DNA from: Neptunomonas marina
GTDB taxonomy: Bacteria; Pseudomonadota; Gammaproteobacteria; Pseudomonadales; Balneatricaceae
Length of the DNA stretch: 64,000 nucleotides
Assembly: GCF_004005935.1 (NCBI RefSeq)
Contig: NZ_SACQ01000001.1
Location: forward strand, 651,485 to 715,484
Direction of reading: 5' to 3'
The notes under the pieces are model-generated. The model was given only the letters and a program-made list of their open reading frames with translations, was not told the origin of the DNA and did no database searches. The position numbers and the translations under genes were made by a program. Positions within the stretch are counted from its first letter, which is position 1. Every line of letters starts with the position of its first letter. Shown here one piece after another: positions 44,276 to 51,568 of this stretch.

Positions 44276-44935
44276 TTACCTGTTCTTAGCGTGACAGAAT
44301 TTACACCACCTGCTTAGCCCATCTGCTTGCTTGGTTGACTTGAAGAAGCTGCTTTTCTCGCGTCTTTGGTTGCACTTAGAGCAGATTTTATAGCGACCAT
44401 TACGTGTTTTTTTGGCGTGACTTTTAGTCTTGCTTTCGTCGATACAAGACTTGCACCATTTACTCAAACCGTCGCTGTACTTCTGGGTTGTATAGTACTC
44501 ATCAGTCGATTTCGTGAGCTGGCACTTCGGACAACTCTTGACTCTCTTTAAGTCTCGTTGCTTGCGGTGCTTTTTTGACTCGCCACTAGAGAACGGGGTC
44601 TCAATAGCTAAGTGCTCAGGAACCGAGGAGTGGCTTGTGTCATATATTCGGGAAGAGGGGGCTTGTTGGCTTCTATCAAGTCGTGAGGTTGTTTCCAGAG
44701 CAGGACTTTCAAATACAGGCTGATCAAGCTTTTGCGATGCCCTAGAGCGGTCGATTGCAGACCGAATATGCTCTTGTGAGACATGACCACTTAGTGTTTG
44801 TTCAACTTCGACTCGTCCATGCTTATCAACCCTGCGAGTCTCAGTAAATGTCAGCTCTTCTTTGTTCGACGAAGAGTTTGAGTCAAAGATTTTATAAACA
44901 ATAAAACCAATAACAATAAGAGCTATAACTTCCAT
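44276..44935 (-). CDS. Membrane-anchored protein with two tandem zinc-knuckle repeats
   Basis: 219 residues. One N-terminal membrane helix (VIALIVIGFIVYKIF) is followed by a Ser-rich disordered linker (about 20-125) and two consecutive CxxC...CxxC units of about 30 residues: CPKCQLTKSTDEYY...SDGLSKWCKSC and CSKCNQRREKSSFF...ADGLSRWCKFC. The units resemble the zinc ribbon found in phage HNH and related proteins, but no HNH nuclease motif follows. The topology (helix at the very N-terminus) probably leaves the zinc domain in the cytosol. It begins 15 bp after the cI stop and is likely cotranscribed with it. Confidence 0.75.
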   Translation of the reverse strand: MEVIALIVIGFIVYKIFDSNSSSNKEELTFTETRRVDKHGRVEVEQTLSGHVSQEHIRSAIDRSRASQKLDQPVFESPALETTSRLDRSQQAPSSRIYDTSHSSVPEHLAIETPFSSGESKKHRKQRDLKRVKSCPKCQLTKSTDEYYTTQKYSDGLSKWCKSCIDESKTKSHAKKTRNGRYKICSKCNQRREKSSFFKSTKQADGLSRWCKFCHAKNR

Positions 44936-44950
44936 GTCTAACCTAACTTA

Positions 44951-45655
44951 TTAAATCCGTCTTATTGGCCTATGAACCAGCGCAACGACTTGTCCGATGA
45001 TGTTGATGAACTGGAGCCTATCGGGGGAGATGATCTCATCTTCGTAAGCGGGATCATCCTTGTTATCGCTGCTAATCTTCCAAGTACCATCCAGCTTCCT
45101 AAAGAAGCGTTTCACCCTTAGATCACCTTCGAGGTTAAAAGCGAACACCGCATCATTAATCGGCTTTGTTTGGGACTTGTCGATCATGAGCTTATCGCCG
45201 TTGTAAAACGTGCGCTCCATCGAGTCACCGCGCACAGTCACGATCATTCCATCGCCAGGGAATACACCTGACTCTGTGTAGTAATACGCTGGAATTTGCA
45301 GGTACTCAGGCTCCGACTCTAGACCAGCATCAGCACCAAACCCAGCAGCGAACTCAACATCATAGATTGGCGTTGGGACTGTGCCGCCGTTCGAATCTAG
45401 CCCCAACGGTGAGGAGTCTAGGCCAAGACCTACAGCCCCTCTGTCGTTTTCGCCAATACCTGTCTGCAGCCACTCAACCGAGCACTCTAAGCCGGCAGCC
45501 AGCTTAATTAGAGAATCGCCTGACGGCTTGTTATTCCCTAAAAGCCAATGAGAAACCGAAGCGCGATTAATCCCCGCCTTGCGTGCAAGCGCTGCCTGAG
45601 AAAGCCCTAAAGCTTCCATTCGTTGTGCTATTCGAGCCGAAATAGTTTTTTCCAT
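44951..45655 (-). CDS. cI: CI-like phage repressor (XRE HTH + LexA-type peptidase S24)
   Basis: 234 residues. The N-terminal HTH (LGLSQAALARKAGINRASVSHW) binds operators; the C-terminal S24 domain has nucleophile S145 (VRGDSMERT) and K182 (LRVKRFF), with a cleavage site A104-G105 (EFAAGFGA). RecA-stimulated self-cleavage should end lysogeny after DNA damage. Divergent from the Cro-like gene across a 99-bp operator region. Genes downstream in the same direction may be transcribed from the repressor's maintenance promoter. Confidence 0.95.
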   Translation of the reverse strand: MEKTISARIAQRMEALGLSQAALARKAGINRASVSHWLLGNNKPSGDSLIKLAAGLECSVEWLQTGIGENDRGAVGLGLDSSPLGLDSNGGTVPTPIYDVEFAAGFGADAGLESEPEYLQIPAYYYTESGVFPGDGMIVTVRGDSMERTFYNGDKLMIDKSQTKPINDAVFAFNLEGDLRVKRFFRKLDGTWKISSDNKDDPAYEDEIISPDRLQFINIIGQVVALVHRPIRRI

Positions 45656-45754
45656 GTAAATAGTTTAAGCAAATTGCTAGTTAAAGACTTTGACGCTTCT
45701 GTTTAATGTGTTTAAACTTCTGTCATTAATTTTGGTTAAAGGTTGAAACATTTC
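45656..45754. promoter_or_regulatory. cI/cro operator-promoter region
   Basis: Contains GTTAAAG-ACT-TTGAC (45680-45694), the palindrome GTTTAA-TGTGT-TTAAAC (45701-45717), GGTTAAAG (45734-45741) and GTTTAAG near the cI start (45663-45669). A rightward promoter can be read as TTGACG (45690-45695), 17 bp, TAAACT (45713-45718), overlapped by the first two elements. The GTTAAAS-NNN-TTGAC element recurs twice at the leftward control region (41.45-41.53 kb). Confidence 0.65.
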
Positions 45755-45970
45755 ATGACGCCAGAAGAAGCTATCGAGTATTTCAAAACTTATGAGAAAG
45801 CCGCAGGGGCAATGGGATTGTCGAGGCCGAGCATGTCCTACTACGTCCGAAAGGGCGGCCTTCCATACACGAAGCAGTGTGAGTTGGAAAAAGCTACGAG
45901 TGGAAAGCTCAAAGCTCGTCGTGAAGATGACCCAGAAAACCCATTCTATAAGCCGAAATCAGCAGCTTAG
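45755..45970 (+). CDS. cro: Cro-like regulator
   Basis: 71 residues from the ATG at 45755 (the TTG at 45743 abuts the ribosome site). The YdaS/Cro-type layout MTPEEAIEYFKTYEKAAGAMGLSRPSMSYYVRKGGLP fits a small HTH protein that recognises the same operators as CI. It is the first gene of the rightward early transcript and divergent to cI, which is the classical position. Assignment rests on size, HTH pattern and position. Confidence 0.8.
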   Translation: MTPEEAIEYFKTYEKAAGAMGLSRPSMSYYVRKGGLPYTKQCELEKATSGKLKARREDDPENPFYKPKSAA

Positions 45971-46024
45971 AGGCCATACAAAAAACAAATCAAGCAGCCA
46001 GCCGCAGCATAAGGACTCATTCCC

Positions 46025-46345
46025 ATGAAGAAAGACCATAACAAGTGCATACACCTCACGAAGCCAGAGAACGACCAATTAAAACGTGCCAGCGAGCTAA
46101 CCGACCGAAGTATGTCGCAGATCTTGCACGACTGTTTTGTCGTCGCGCTGAAAAAGCCCGGTGGTTTAGAGCAGCGGTTAGCTGAGGAAAGATTGACGCA
46201 GGCTCGCGAGCTTGTCACCGATTCTAATCATCCCATGGCTTCCATGGATTTCTTCAGCACAGAGCGTTCGCAAGATACCCGTGACGATGCGCGCTTTTCG
46301 CGTCTCTTTGCTGAGGCGCGACGCCCAGACACTTTGCACGGCTGA
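46025..46345 (+). CDS. Small regulator with possible ribbon-helix-helix fold
   Basis: 106 residues. The start IHLTKPENDQLKRASELTDRSMSQILHDC has the strand-helix-helix spacing of Arc/MetJ proteins. The C-terminal half is charged and variable. It lies where lambda has cII, so an early regulatory role is plausible; the family is not recognised. An intrinsic terminator follows. Confidence 0.6.
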   Translation: MKKDHNKCIHLTKPENDQLKRASELTDRSMSQILHDCFVVALKKPGGLEQRLAEERLTQARELVTDSNHPMASMDFFSTERSQDTRDDARFSRLFAEARRPDTLHG

Positions 46346-46377
46346 CCCGTTACCGATCCCAATACCCTGTGCACCTT

Positions 46378-46416
46378 GAGGCTGATTGTTTGATTCCCTG
46401 AATCAGCCTCCTTTTT
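46378..46416 (+). terminator. Intrinsic terminator in the rightward early transcript
   Basis: 10-bp stem GAGGCTGATT (46378-46387) with AATCAGCCTC (46401-46410), 13-nt loop, then CTTTTT. It would separate cro and its neighbour from the replication genes unless antiterminated. Confidence 0.8.
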
Positions 46417-46429
46417 CAAGCGCATTTCC

Positions 46430-46650
46430 GAGTGTGCTTCAAAAAGCTGGCAGGAGATCTAGCTTAGTCGTTCGGCGAGGACTGCCGGATGCAACACGCC
46501 AGTTGGCGCCATAGGTGGTGCCGACTGGTAGCCCTTTCTATGAGAGGGGACTGAACAGCGTCTTGGTCTTTATCGGCTGGGCTAGGGCGCTGTTCAGTTA
46601 CGAGCACAAAGCGAACGCGGCGAACGCTCCGCACAACATAGAACAACTCC
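46430..46650 (+). ncRNA. Gene-free structured region before the O-like gene (candidate RNA)
   Basis: No ORF is supported between 46,346 and 46,706. After the terminator the region has a 12-bp hairpin CCAGTTGGCGCC (46499-46510) / GGTGCCGACTGG (46517-46528) with two G-U pairs when read as plus-strand RNA, and a perfect 10-bp inverted repeat CTGAACAGCG (46551-46560) / CGCTGTTCAG (46588-46597). It may be a phage small RNA or a leader controlling replication-gene expression. No known RNA family recognised. Confidence 0.35.
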
Positions 46651-46706
46651 CGTTAAGAACAGGCTAACCGGTCACGACTCAGGTTTCACATAGGACGTTA
46701 AGGCTA

Positions 46707-47597
46707 ATGCAATTCTCCATCAGCATAGATCAAGTTAAATCCTTGGAGTGGGGCTTAAACCTCCAGCAGGCAACACTATTCTCGTTCCTGTTTACGGTTC
46801 CCTCGTGGGCGGAGCCAGTCAGTATTAACGGTGGCATCTACTACTCGGTGAGCAAGTCGAAAATTGCGGAAGAGCTACCGATTTTGTCCGGCAAAGCTGA
46901 CACGATAAAACGCTATTTCCAGCAGTTAGAAGAGGCCGGTTTACTGGATCGGTTTGCGACTAAAACACGAGCGTTTTTCCGACTCACTGCGAAGGCAAAG
47001 CAATGGAATAAGGCCGTATCAGTAGGTAGGGAAAAAACTCCCGACCTAGCGAATGAGGTGGGGAAAAAAGTCCCTACCCCCTCGGGAAAAAAATCCCTAC
47101 CACCTAGGGAAAAAAATCCCACATATCAGAATACCAATAATCAGGATACCAAAGATCATAAGAGTACATCTGATGACGTCTTCTCAGATCGATTCGAAAA
47201 GTTCTATGCCGAGTACCCAGTGAAACGCTCAAAGGCTCAAGCCCTGAAAGCGTTCAACTCGATCAAACCTGATGACCTCTTGTTCCAAAAAATAATCCAG
47301 TCCTTGAGAGCTCAGAAAGAAAACAGAGATCAGGCCCTGATGGCCGGTATCTGGGTTCCTGAGTGGAAGCACCCGTCGACCTGGCTGAGAAACACATGCT
47401 GGGAAGATGAACTAATCGCAAGTCCAGTGGGGGGAAGCCATGCAGCCCAAAGCAATCAATCAACGTTTGCCGGACAACCCGGAAAGCTATCAACCGTCGA
47501 CCGCCAGCACGCCGCCGCAAGCAACTACCTCGCGAGACTCCATGGTCAGCGACCAAGTGAAGATATCGATGACTCAGTTGTGGCTTCGTATGAGTGA
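46707..47597 (+). CDS. Replication initiator, lambda O-like
   Basis: 296 residues. The N-terminal half has a winged-helix pattern (SKSKIAEELPILSGKADTIKRYFQQLEEAGLLDRF) typical of phage replication proteins. The middle is a Lys/Pro-rich linker encoded by the iteron DNA. The C-terminal part (FEKFYAEYPVKRSKAQALKAFNSI, WVPEWKHPSTWLRNTCWEDEL) is a domain common to phage O-like proteins. It should bind the iterons in its own gene and recruit the P-like helicase loader, whose gene overlaps it by 158 bp. Confidence 0.8.
   Translation: MQFSISIDQVKSLEWGLNLQQATLFSFLFTVPSWAEPVSINGGIYYSVSKSKIAEELPILSGKADTIKRYFQQLEEAGLLDRFATKTRAFFRLTAKAKQWNKAVSVGREKTPDLANEVGKKVPTPSGKKSLPPREKNPTYQNTNNQDTKDHKSTSDDVFSDRFEKFYAEYPVKRSKAQALKAFNSIKPDDLLFQKIIQSLRAQKENRDQALMAGIWVPEWKHPSTWLRNTCWEDELIASPVGGSHAAQSNQSTFAGQPGKLSTVDRQHAAASNYLARLHGQRPSEDIDDSVVASYE
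47029..47120 (+). repeat. Four iterons inside the O-like gene (predicted replication origin)
   Basis: GGGAAAAAANTCCC occurs at 47029-47042, 47061-47074, 47084-47097 and 47107-47120, identical except for one base; steps are 32, 23 and 23 bp. An AT-rich stretch follows (47121-47170). This is the lambda ori layout: iterons within the initiator gene beside an unwinding region. Confidence 0.8.
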
Positions 47598-48123
47598 GAT
47601 CTATGGCGCGCAGTTTGCCAACCAGTACGGCGAAGTTGGCGGGGAGTCCTTCCAAACGTGGTGCTTGGGTTTGCGCGATATGACCGAGGGCATGATCAAG
47701 AAGGGTTTCGTCAAACTACTGAAACGTGAGAGTCAGTTTGTCCCAAACCTCGGTGAGTTTCGCAAGCTCTGCATGACCACCCCAGAGGAGTTTGGACTGC
47801 CTTCGACCGAGGCCGCGTACTTGGAAGCTTGCAACAACGGGCATCGCGTTTTGCACGCCAAGTGGACCCACCCAGCGGTGTACTACGCCGGTAAGAACAC
47901 CGGATGGTTTGAACTGCGCTCTGAAACCTCCAAGGTCACACGCCCACGGTTCAAGGCTGAGTATGAAGCCCTGTGTGATCGCGTCATGAACGGCGAAGTA
48001 CTGGAGCTGCCAGAGCTTAATTCGCGAGCGCTTGAGCATCATCGCAACGGACGGAAGGTGGCAACCCAGCAAGCGATGAAGGCGGGGAATGCTGCGCTGG
48101 CTGAACTACGGAGACGGTTATGA
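47440..48123 (+). CDS. Replication protein, lambda P-like
   Basis: 227 residues. MTQLWLRMSEIYGAQFANQYGE, FQTWCLGLRDMTEGMIKKGF, FVPNLGEFRKLCMTTPEEFGLPS are the pattern of phage P proteins that load the host DnaB helicase. Start 47440 follows GGGGGGAAGCC, a strong ribosome site, and implies a 158-bp overlap with the O-like gene; starts at 47542 or 47569 are possible. It ends with a 4-bp overlap on the next gene. Confidence 0.82.
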   Translation: MQPKAINQRLPDNPESYQPSTASTPPQATTSRDSMVSDQVKISMTQLWLRMSEIYGAQFANQYGEVGGESFQTWCLGLRDMTEGMIKKGFVKLLKRESQFVPNLGEFRKLCMTTPEEFGLPSTEAAYLEACNNGHRVLHAKWTHPAVYYAGKNTGWFELRSETSKVTRPRFKAEYEALCDRVMNGEVLELPELNSRALEHHRNGRKVATQQAMKAGNAALAELRRRL

Positions 48124-48380
48124 GCGGTTTGAAGTACGACCATACCGAGATCGTGGAGTGCATCCGCACTCATGGTGATAAGAAGACGCTGACAGAGGTC
48201 GCTACTCACTTTGGATGCAGCACGTTCCTGATCAACATGATTCTCGATAAGCATGAACTGACTGTTTTCAAGAAGGGAAACGCAGCCACACCACTGACCC
48301 TATGGCCGGGAGTGAGTAAGCCGCTGCTGCGTGTTCCGTTCTCTGATTTTGGAAAGCGCTTGGAGGAGCTGCAGCGATGA
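48120..48380 (+). CDS. Hypothetical phage protein with HTH-like segment
   Basis: 86 residues. TLTEVATHFGCSTFLINMILDKHEL resembles a helix-turn-helix; the rest is unremarkable. ATGA overlaps on both sides join it to the P-like and ninB genes. Possible small DNA-binding protein of the nin-like region. Confidence 0.65.
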   Translation: MSGLKYDHTEIVECIRTHGDKKTLTEVATHFGCSTFLINMILDKHELTVFKKGNAATPLTLWPGVSKPLLRVPFSDFGKRLEELQR

Positions 48381-48877
48381 GTAAGCAAGCGACAACGATT
48401 CGTTCTGAGTCACAGCTGCGGCCTGTAATGACCCGGGCATGGGAAATAGCCTGCGCCATGGTAAAGGCCGGTAAGCCTTGCTGTGTATCCATCACCGAAG
48501 AGAGCAAAACCCGCACGATGGAGAAGAAGTACCACGCGATGATTGGTGATATCGCCAAGCAGGTCACGTTCTTTGGCAAGAAGCGATACAGCCAAGAGGT
48601 ATGGAAAGCACTGCTGGTTGATCAGTTTGAGCAGGAAAAGCTCTCAATGGGCGAGCCCTTAACACACCCGGGGCAACTCATCACGAGTATGGACGGGCGT
48701 CGAACCATCACCGTACGGCCAACAACCACTAAGTTTCGCAAATCGGAGGCGTTGGACTTTATCGAGTTTCTCTATGCGCAAGGCTGTGAAATGGGGGTGC
48801 AGTGGAGTGAACCCGCGCTGGCTGTCTATGCGGAGTACTACGACGAGATGCAAAAGCAGAATAGGAGAGCGGCGTGA
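48377..48877 (+). CDS. ninB: NinB/Orf-family recombination protein
   Basis: 166 residues. The pattern CVSITEESKTRTMEKKYHAMIGDIAKQVTFFGKKRYSQEVWKALLV is characteristic of the lambda NinB (Orf) family, a single-strand DNA-binding recombination mediator that can replace RecFOR for phage recombination. It sits in the nin-like region between the replication genes and rusA, as in lambda. Confidence 0.9.
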   Translation: MSKQATTIRSESQLRPVMTRAWEIACAMVKAGKPCCVSITEESKTRTMEKKYHAMIGDIAKQVTFFGKKRYSQEVWKALLVDQFEQEKLSMGEPLTHPGQLITSMDGRRTITVRPTTTKFRKSEALDFIEFLYAQGCEMGVQWSEPALAVYAEYYDEMQKQNRRAA

Positions 48878-49170
48878 GCATGAAGGCAAAACCTTACCGG
48901 AGTAGAAAGTGGTTGGCTGCTGTTGGGCAGTTAGACCAATGCGTGCTCTGTGGTGCTTGGGGTATTCAAGTAGCACACCGCAACGAAGGCAAGGGGATGG
49001 GCCAAAAGGTCGATGACTCCCTGACCGCAGCAATATGCCCAGACTGCCACCATGAAATCGACAATGGTCATCACCTTTCACGAGAGGAGCGCCGAGAGAG
49101 AATGGACCGAGCGATTGTTCTGACATTGCAGCAGTTGACGCGACGCGGACTGATTGAGGTGGCCGCATGA
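48874..49170 (+). CDS. DUF1364-like protein (HNH-type zinc domain)
   Basis: 98 residues. CVLCG...QVAHRNEGKGMGQKVDDSLTAAICPDCHHEIDNG has two Cys pairs and a His-rich core as in the DUF1364 family, a small HNH-like group that sits beside rusA in many lambdoid phages. Nuclease or recombination accessory function is likely but unproven. It overlaps both neighbours by 4 bp. Confidence 0.8.
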   Translation: MSMKAKPYRSRKWLAAVGQLDQCVLCGAWGIQVAHRNEGKGMGQKVDDSLTAAICPDCHHEIDNGHHLSREERRERMDRAIVLTLQQLTRRGLIEVAA

Positions 49171-49526
49171 TCGAGTTCTCTATTCCATTTCCGCCCTCGG
49201 TCAACAACATCACTGCTGTTGCGAAAGGCCGAAAAATTATGAGCAAAAGAGGGCGGCAGTTTAAAAAAGATGCGGTGGCCGCGATCAAGCCTCAGTACCG
49301 AGGCCCAGTCCAAACAGGGCGCTTAGCGTTGCGCTTAACGCTATACCCACCATGTCGCCGAAAGCGCGATATCGATAACTACAGCAAAGGTGTTCTTGAT
49401 GCCATAACCGCTGCGAATGTATGGGCAGACGATGAGTTAGTCGATGACATTCGAGTGATACGAGGGCCTGTTGTGAAAGGCGGAGCGTGCTTTGTAGAGA
49501 TATCGAAATTTGAGGGTATGTCATGA
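49167..49526 (+). CDS. rusA: Holliday-junction resolvase RusA
   Basis: 119 residues, the RusA size. PFPPSVNNI at the start and the acidic active-site blocks KRDIDNYSKGVLDAI and WADDELVDDI are diagnostic. It resolves four-way junctions formed during phage replication and recombination, symmetrically cutting at CC. Its start codon overlaps the DUF1364-like gene and its stop overlaps the next small ORF. Confidence 0.94.
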   Translation: MIEFSIPFPPSVNNITAVAKGRKIMSKRGRQFKKDAVAAIKPQYRGPVQTGRLALRLTLYPPCRRKRDIDNYSKGVLDAITAANVWADDELVDDIRVIRGPVVKGGACFVEISKFEGMS

Positions 49527-49678
49527 ACGATGACCAGGTATCTGACCTCATCCTGCGTATAAAGCAGCGACGCCACCGCCATGACCGAAAGCAGCTATTT
49601 GATTGGGAGACTCGCCACCTGAGCTCAGAGCAGAAACAACAGGTCGAGCAGCAAGTTAGAGACCGATGGGGTAGATAG
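49523..49678 (+). CDS. Small ORF coupled to rusA
   Basis: 51 residues (MNDDQVSDLILRIKQRRHRH, then RKQLFDWETRHLSSEQKQQV). The ATG overlaps the rusA stop as ATGA. It is strongly basic and helical, with good operon spacing, so I regard it as real. No family recognised. Confidence 0.6.
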   Translation: MNDDQVSDLILRIKQRRHRHDRKQLFDWETRHLSSEQKQQVEQQVRDRWGR

Positions 49679-49742
49679 CCCGAAAGGCGATTAAGGGCGA
49701 ATAAGTAAACATGGTTACCATCGAGGGGCAAAAAGAGCAGTT

Positions 49743-50231
49743 ATGGTGAACAGAAAGGATCAAATCGACGACCTGATAGGCATACTGGTGTCTTATTATC
49801 TTAGCCCCAGCTTATCTGCAGGCTGGCACGCACCATCTCAGTTAGAGTGGTTTCAGCAGATCACAAACAAGCGTCCCCCTAGTATCACTAGACAAAAGCA
49901 GCTTACCGCGGCCTTTGCATCAGCAGATGAGCACCAGAGCAATGACAAAGCGGACGATAAGATGATCAGCGAGGCTAGGTTCCTGCGTCGCGAACATCAC
50001 AACTATGGAAAGGCTCGGGCTATGTTCCGCAATGTCGAAGACAAATACGCCGCAGCAGTTCTTGCTCGAGCGTATCATCAAGCAATTTATAAGCGCGTGT
50101 TTTCGAACAAGGAGTTGGCAGATCGGTTAGAAGTATCGGTACGGTCTTACACTCACAATCGAAATGTAGGTTATGACCGGCTAGCGTATAATCTCGAGAT
50201 CATAGAGGGGTTTGTGCAGGAGGCAGGGTAG
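49743..50231 (+). CDS. Possible late-gene regulator (Q position)
   Basis: 162 residues. AAVLARAYHQAIYKRVFSNKELADRLEVSVRSYTHNRNVGYDRLA contains a sigma/HTH-like segment. It follows rusA, where lambdoid phages carry the Q antiterminator, and precedes the lysis and structural genes. No Q family motif was recognised, so the role is from position only. Confidence 0.55.
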   Translation: MVNRKDQIDDLIGILVSYYLSPSLSAGWHAPSQLEWFQQITNKRPPSITRQKQLTAAFASADEHQSNDKADDKMISEARFLRREHHNYGKARAMFRNVEDKYAAAVLARAYHQAIYKRVFSNKELADRLEVSVRSYTHNRNVGYDRLAYNLEIIEGFVQEAG

Positions 50232-50848
50232 TGCTCGCTATTTTCAAGAATGACCAGCTGCGGTTTTTTGTAGCCAGAGCTTCAGTGGTATTACTGATTT
50301 CTACTGCTTTGTTAATGGAGCTTCGCTTCATCATGGGGTATACCGGCGCACTGGATTCGTTCTACTGGGCTTTGAGTCTTTTCGGTAGTGCGTTTGAGTC
50401 GAGCGTTGTTCAGTCTGCAGTGGTGGGCTGGTATATCGCGGTCGTTACTCTTAGGTATCAAGACTTCATAGGTGAAAAAAAGGACGCCCGCAGCGCAACC
50501 AGCAATATTTTTGAGGCTAAATGTTCCTCAAATGAATGTGTTCTCAACTGCTCGGGTAGTGATACCACCAGACTTTTGAATACTTACTTTTACATACCAG
50601 CAAAACAATGGATCGAACTCGGGTTTCAAAGCGAGGCTGAAAAGATTGTAATTGCGGGGAATATGGTAGGTCAGCGTCTAGGCCTTCGCAAAATAGGGGA
50701 TGTATTCCGATTCTCTTCAGAGGATGATTTAGTGTGTGTCAGGGCTCTTTGCTTGAGAGCTGTTGGAGAAATTAGCTACCCTAAGAGAATATTCTTGCCG
50801 TTGCCCTTAAAACTATTTAAAGATCCGGTTGACCCTGACGCAAATTAG
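50231..50848 (+). CDS. Phage membrane protein of unknown function
   Basis: 205 residues from a GTG that overlaps the previous stop by one base. Two hydrophobic segments (about 13-35 and 43-75) near the N-terminus, then a soluble domain with five cysteines (SSNECVLNCSG, DDLVCVRALCLRAV). Unknown family. It is followed by a strong terminator, so it closes the transcript that carries the replication and nin-like genes. A superinfection-exclusion role is conceivable but unsupported. Confidence 0.65.
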   Translation: MLAIFKNDQLRFFVARASVVLLISTALLMELRFIMGYTGALDSFYWALSLFGSAFESSVVQSAVVGWYIAVVTLRYQDFIGEKKDARSATSNIFEAKCSSNECVLNCSGSDTTRLLNTYFYIPAKQWIELGFQSEAEKIVIAGNMVGQRLGLRKIGDVFRFSSEDDLVCVRALCLRAVGEISYPKRIFLPLPLKLFKDPVDPDAN

Positions 50849-50903
50849 TGTAATTTTATACAGGTAAATAGCTATGATGTGATTTTTGCGTCTAGCTGAA
50901 AAG

Positions 50904-50929
50904 AAACCTCGCTTTGGCGGGGTTTTTTT
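50904..50929 (+). terminator. Intrinsic terminator before the late genes
   Basis: Stem AAACCTCGC (50904-50912) with GCGGGGTTT (50917-50925), TTTG loop, seven T at 50923-50929. It likely separates early from late transcription; a Q-type antiterminator would act on it. Confidence 0.88.
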
Positions 50930-51040
50930 ATGCCTGAAATTCGACCTCTTGCCATGTCGTGAGACAGCGCAACCTTCCGAAAACGTCCAGCTGTGAAGCT
51001 CGACTGAGTAGGACCTATCCAATCAATCATGGTGATTCAA

Positions 51041-51568
51041 ATGACAAACCTCTGTCGCAGAAACGGTGACCGGAGCGATTTCCCGCGCCCGGGCTTTCTC
51101 ATTGCACTATTAGTAATTGCCATGCTTGGCCTTGCTGGCTGTGCTTCGAATGAGCCAATCAGTGCAAACCAACTAGAGCTAATCAAATCGCAGATGGCGC
51201 AGCCCACGTTGAGAGCACATTGCCCATCAGGTTGTGACATCACATATAAGGATCCGCGCGACAAACTGCATCTCCCACGTCAGACAAATGGCTGGGACTT
51301 CGCGAACAACGTCGTGAACAAGTCAGTCGGCATTGCTCCTTGGGCGGCAGTAACAAAGATTGCGGCCGATGGCTTTAAAGCGGCAGGGCACAACACGAGC
51401 AACAGCTATAACAGCGATTCGGTTGATAGCTCTCATGATGGCGATCTGATCAATGACAGTTCCAGTCACGTGGACTCAACGGCACCGCCTGCTGTGATCG
51501 AACAACCGGCTCCGGTGATCGTGAACCAGCCTGCTCCGGTAATTGTTAAGGATGGAAGCGGTGAGTGA
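51041..51568 (+). CDS. Phage lipoprotein
   Basis: About 175 residues. A hydrophobic stretch (FLIALLVIAMLGLAGC) ends in a lipobox LAGC, so it is probably lipidated. The mature part is hydrophilic, with Asn/Ser/Asp-rich sequence and a C-terminal near-repeat QPAPVIVN/QPAPVIVK. ATG 51041 has GGTGA upstream; ATG 51029 is an alternative. First gene of the late region; perhaps a cell-envelope or lysis-related lipoprotein. Confidence 0.65.
   Translation: MTNLCRRNGDRSDFPRPGFLIALLVIAMLGLAGCASNEPISANQLELIKSQMAQPTLRAHCPSGCDITYKDPRDKLHLPRQTNGWDFANNVVNKSVGIAPWAAVTKIAADGFKAAGHNTSNSYNSDSVDSSHDGDLINDSSSHVDSTAPPAVIEQPAPVIVNQPAPVIVKDGSGE

Noticed and set aside
47029-47120. Iterons as protein-level repeats of the O-like protein
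   Set aside because: The 23- and 32-bp steps change the reading frame, so the conservation is in DNA, not in protein.
47263-47655. 130-codon minus-strand frame across the O/P overlap
   Set aside because: Antisense to two supported genes and with no similarity or spacing support.
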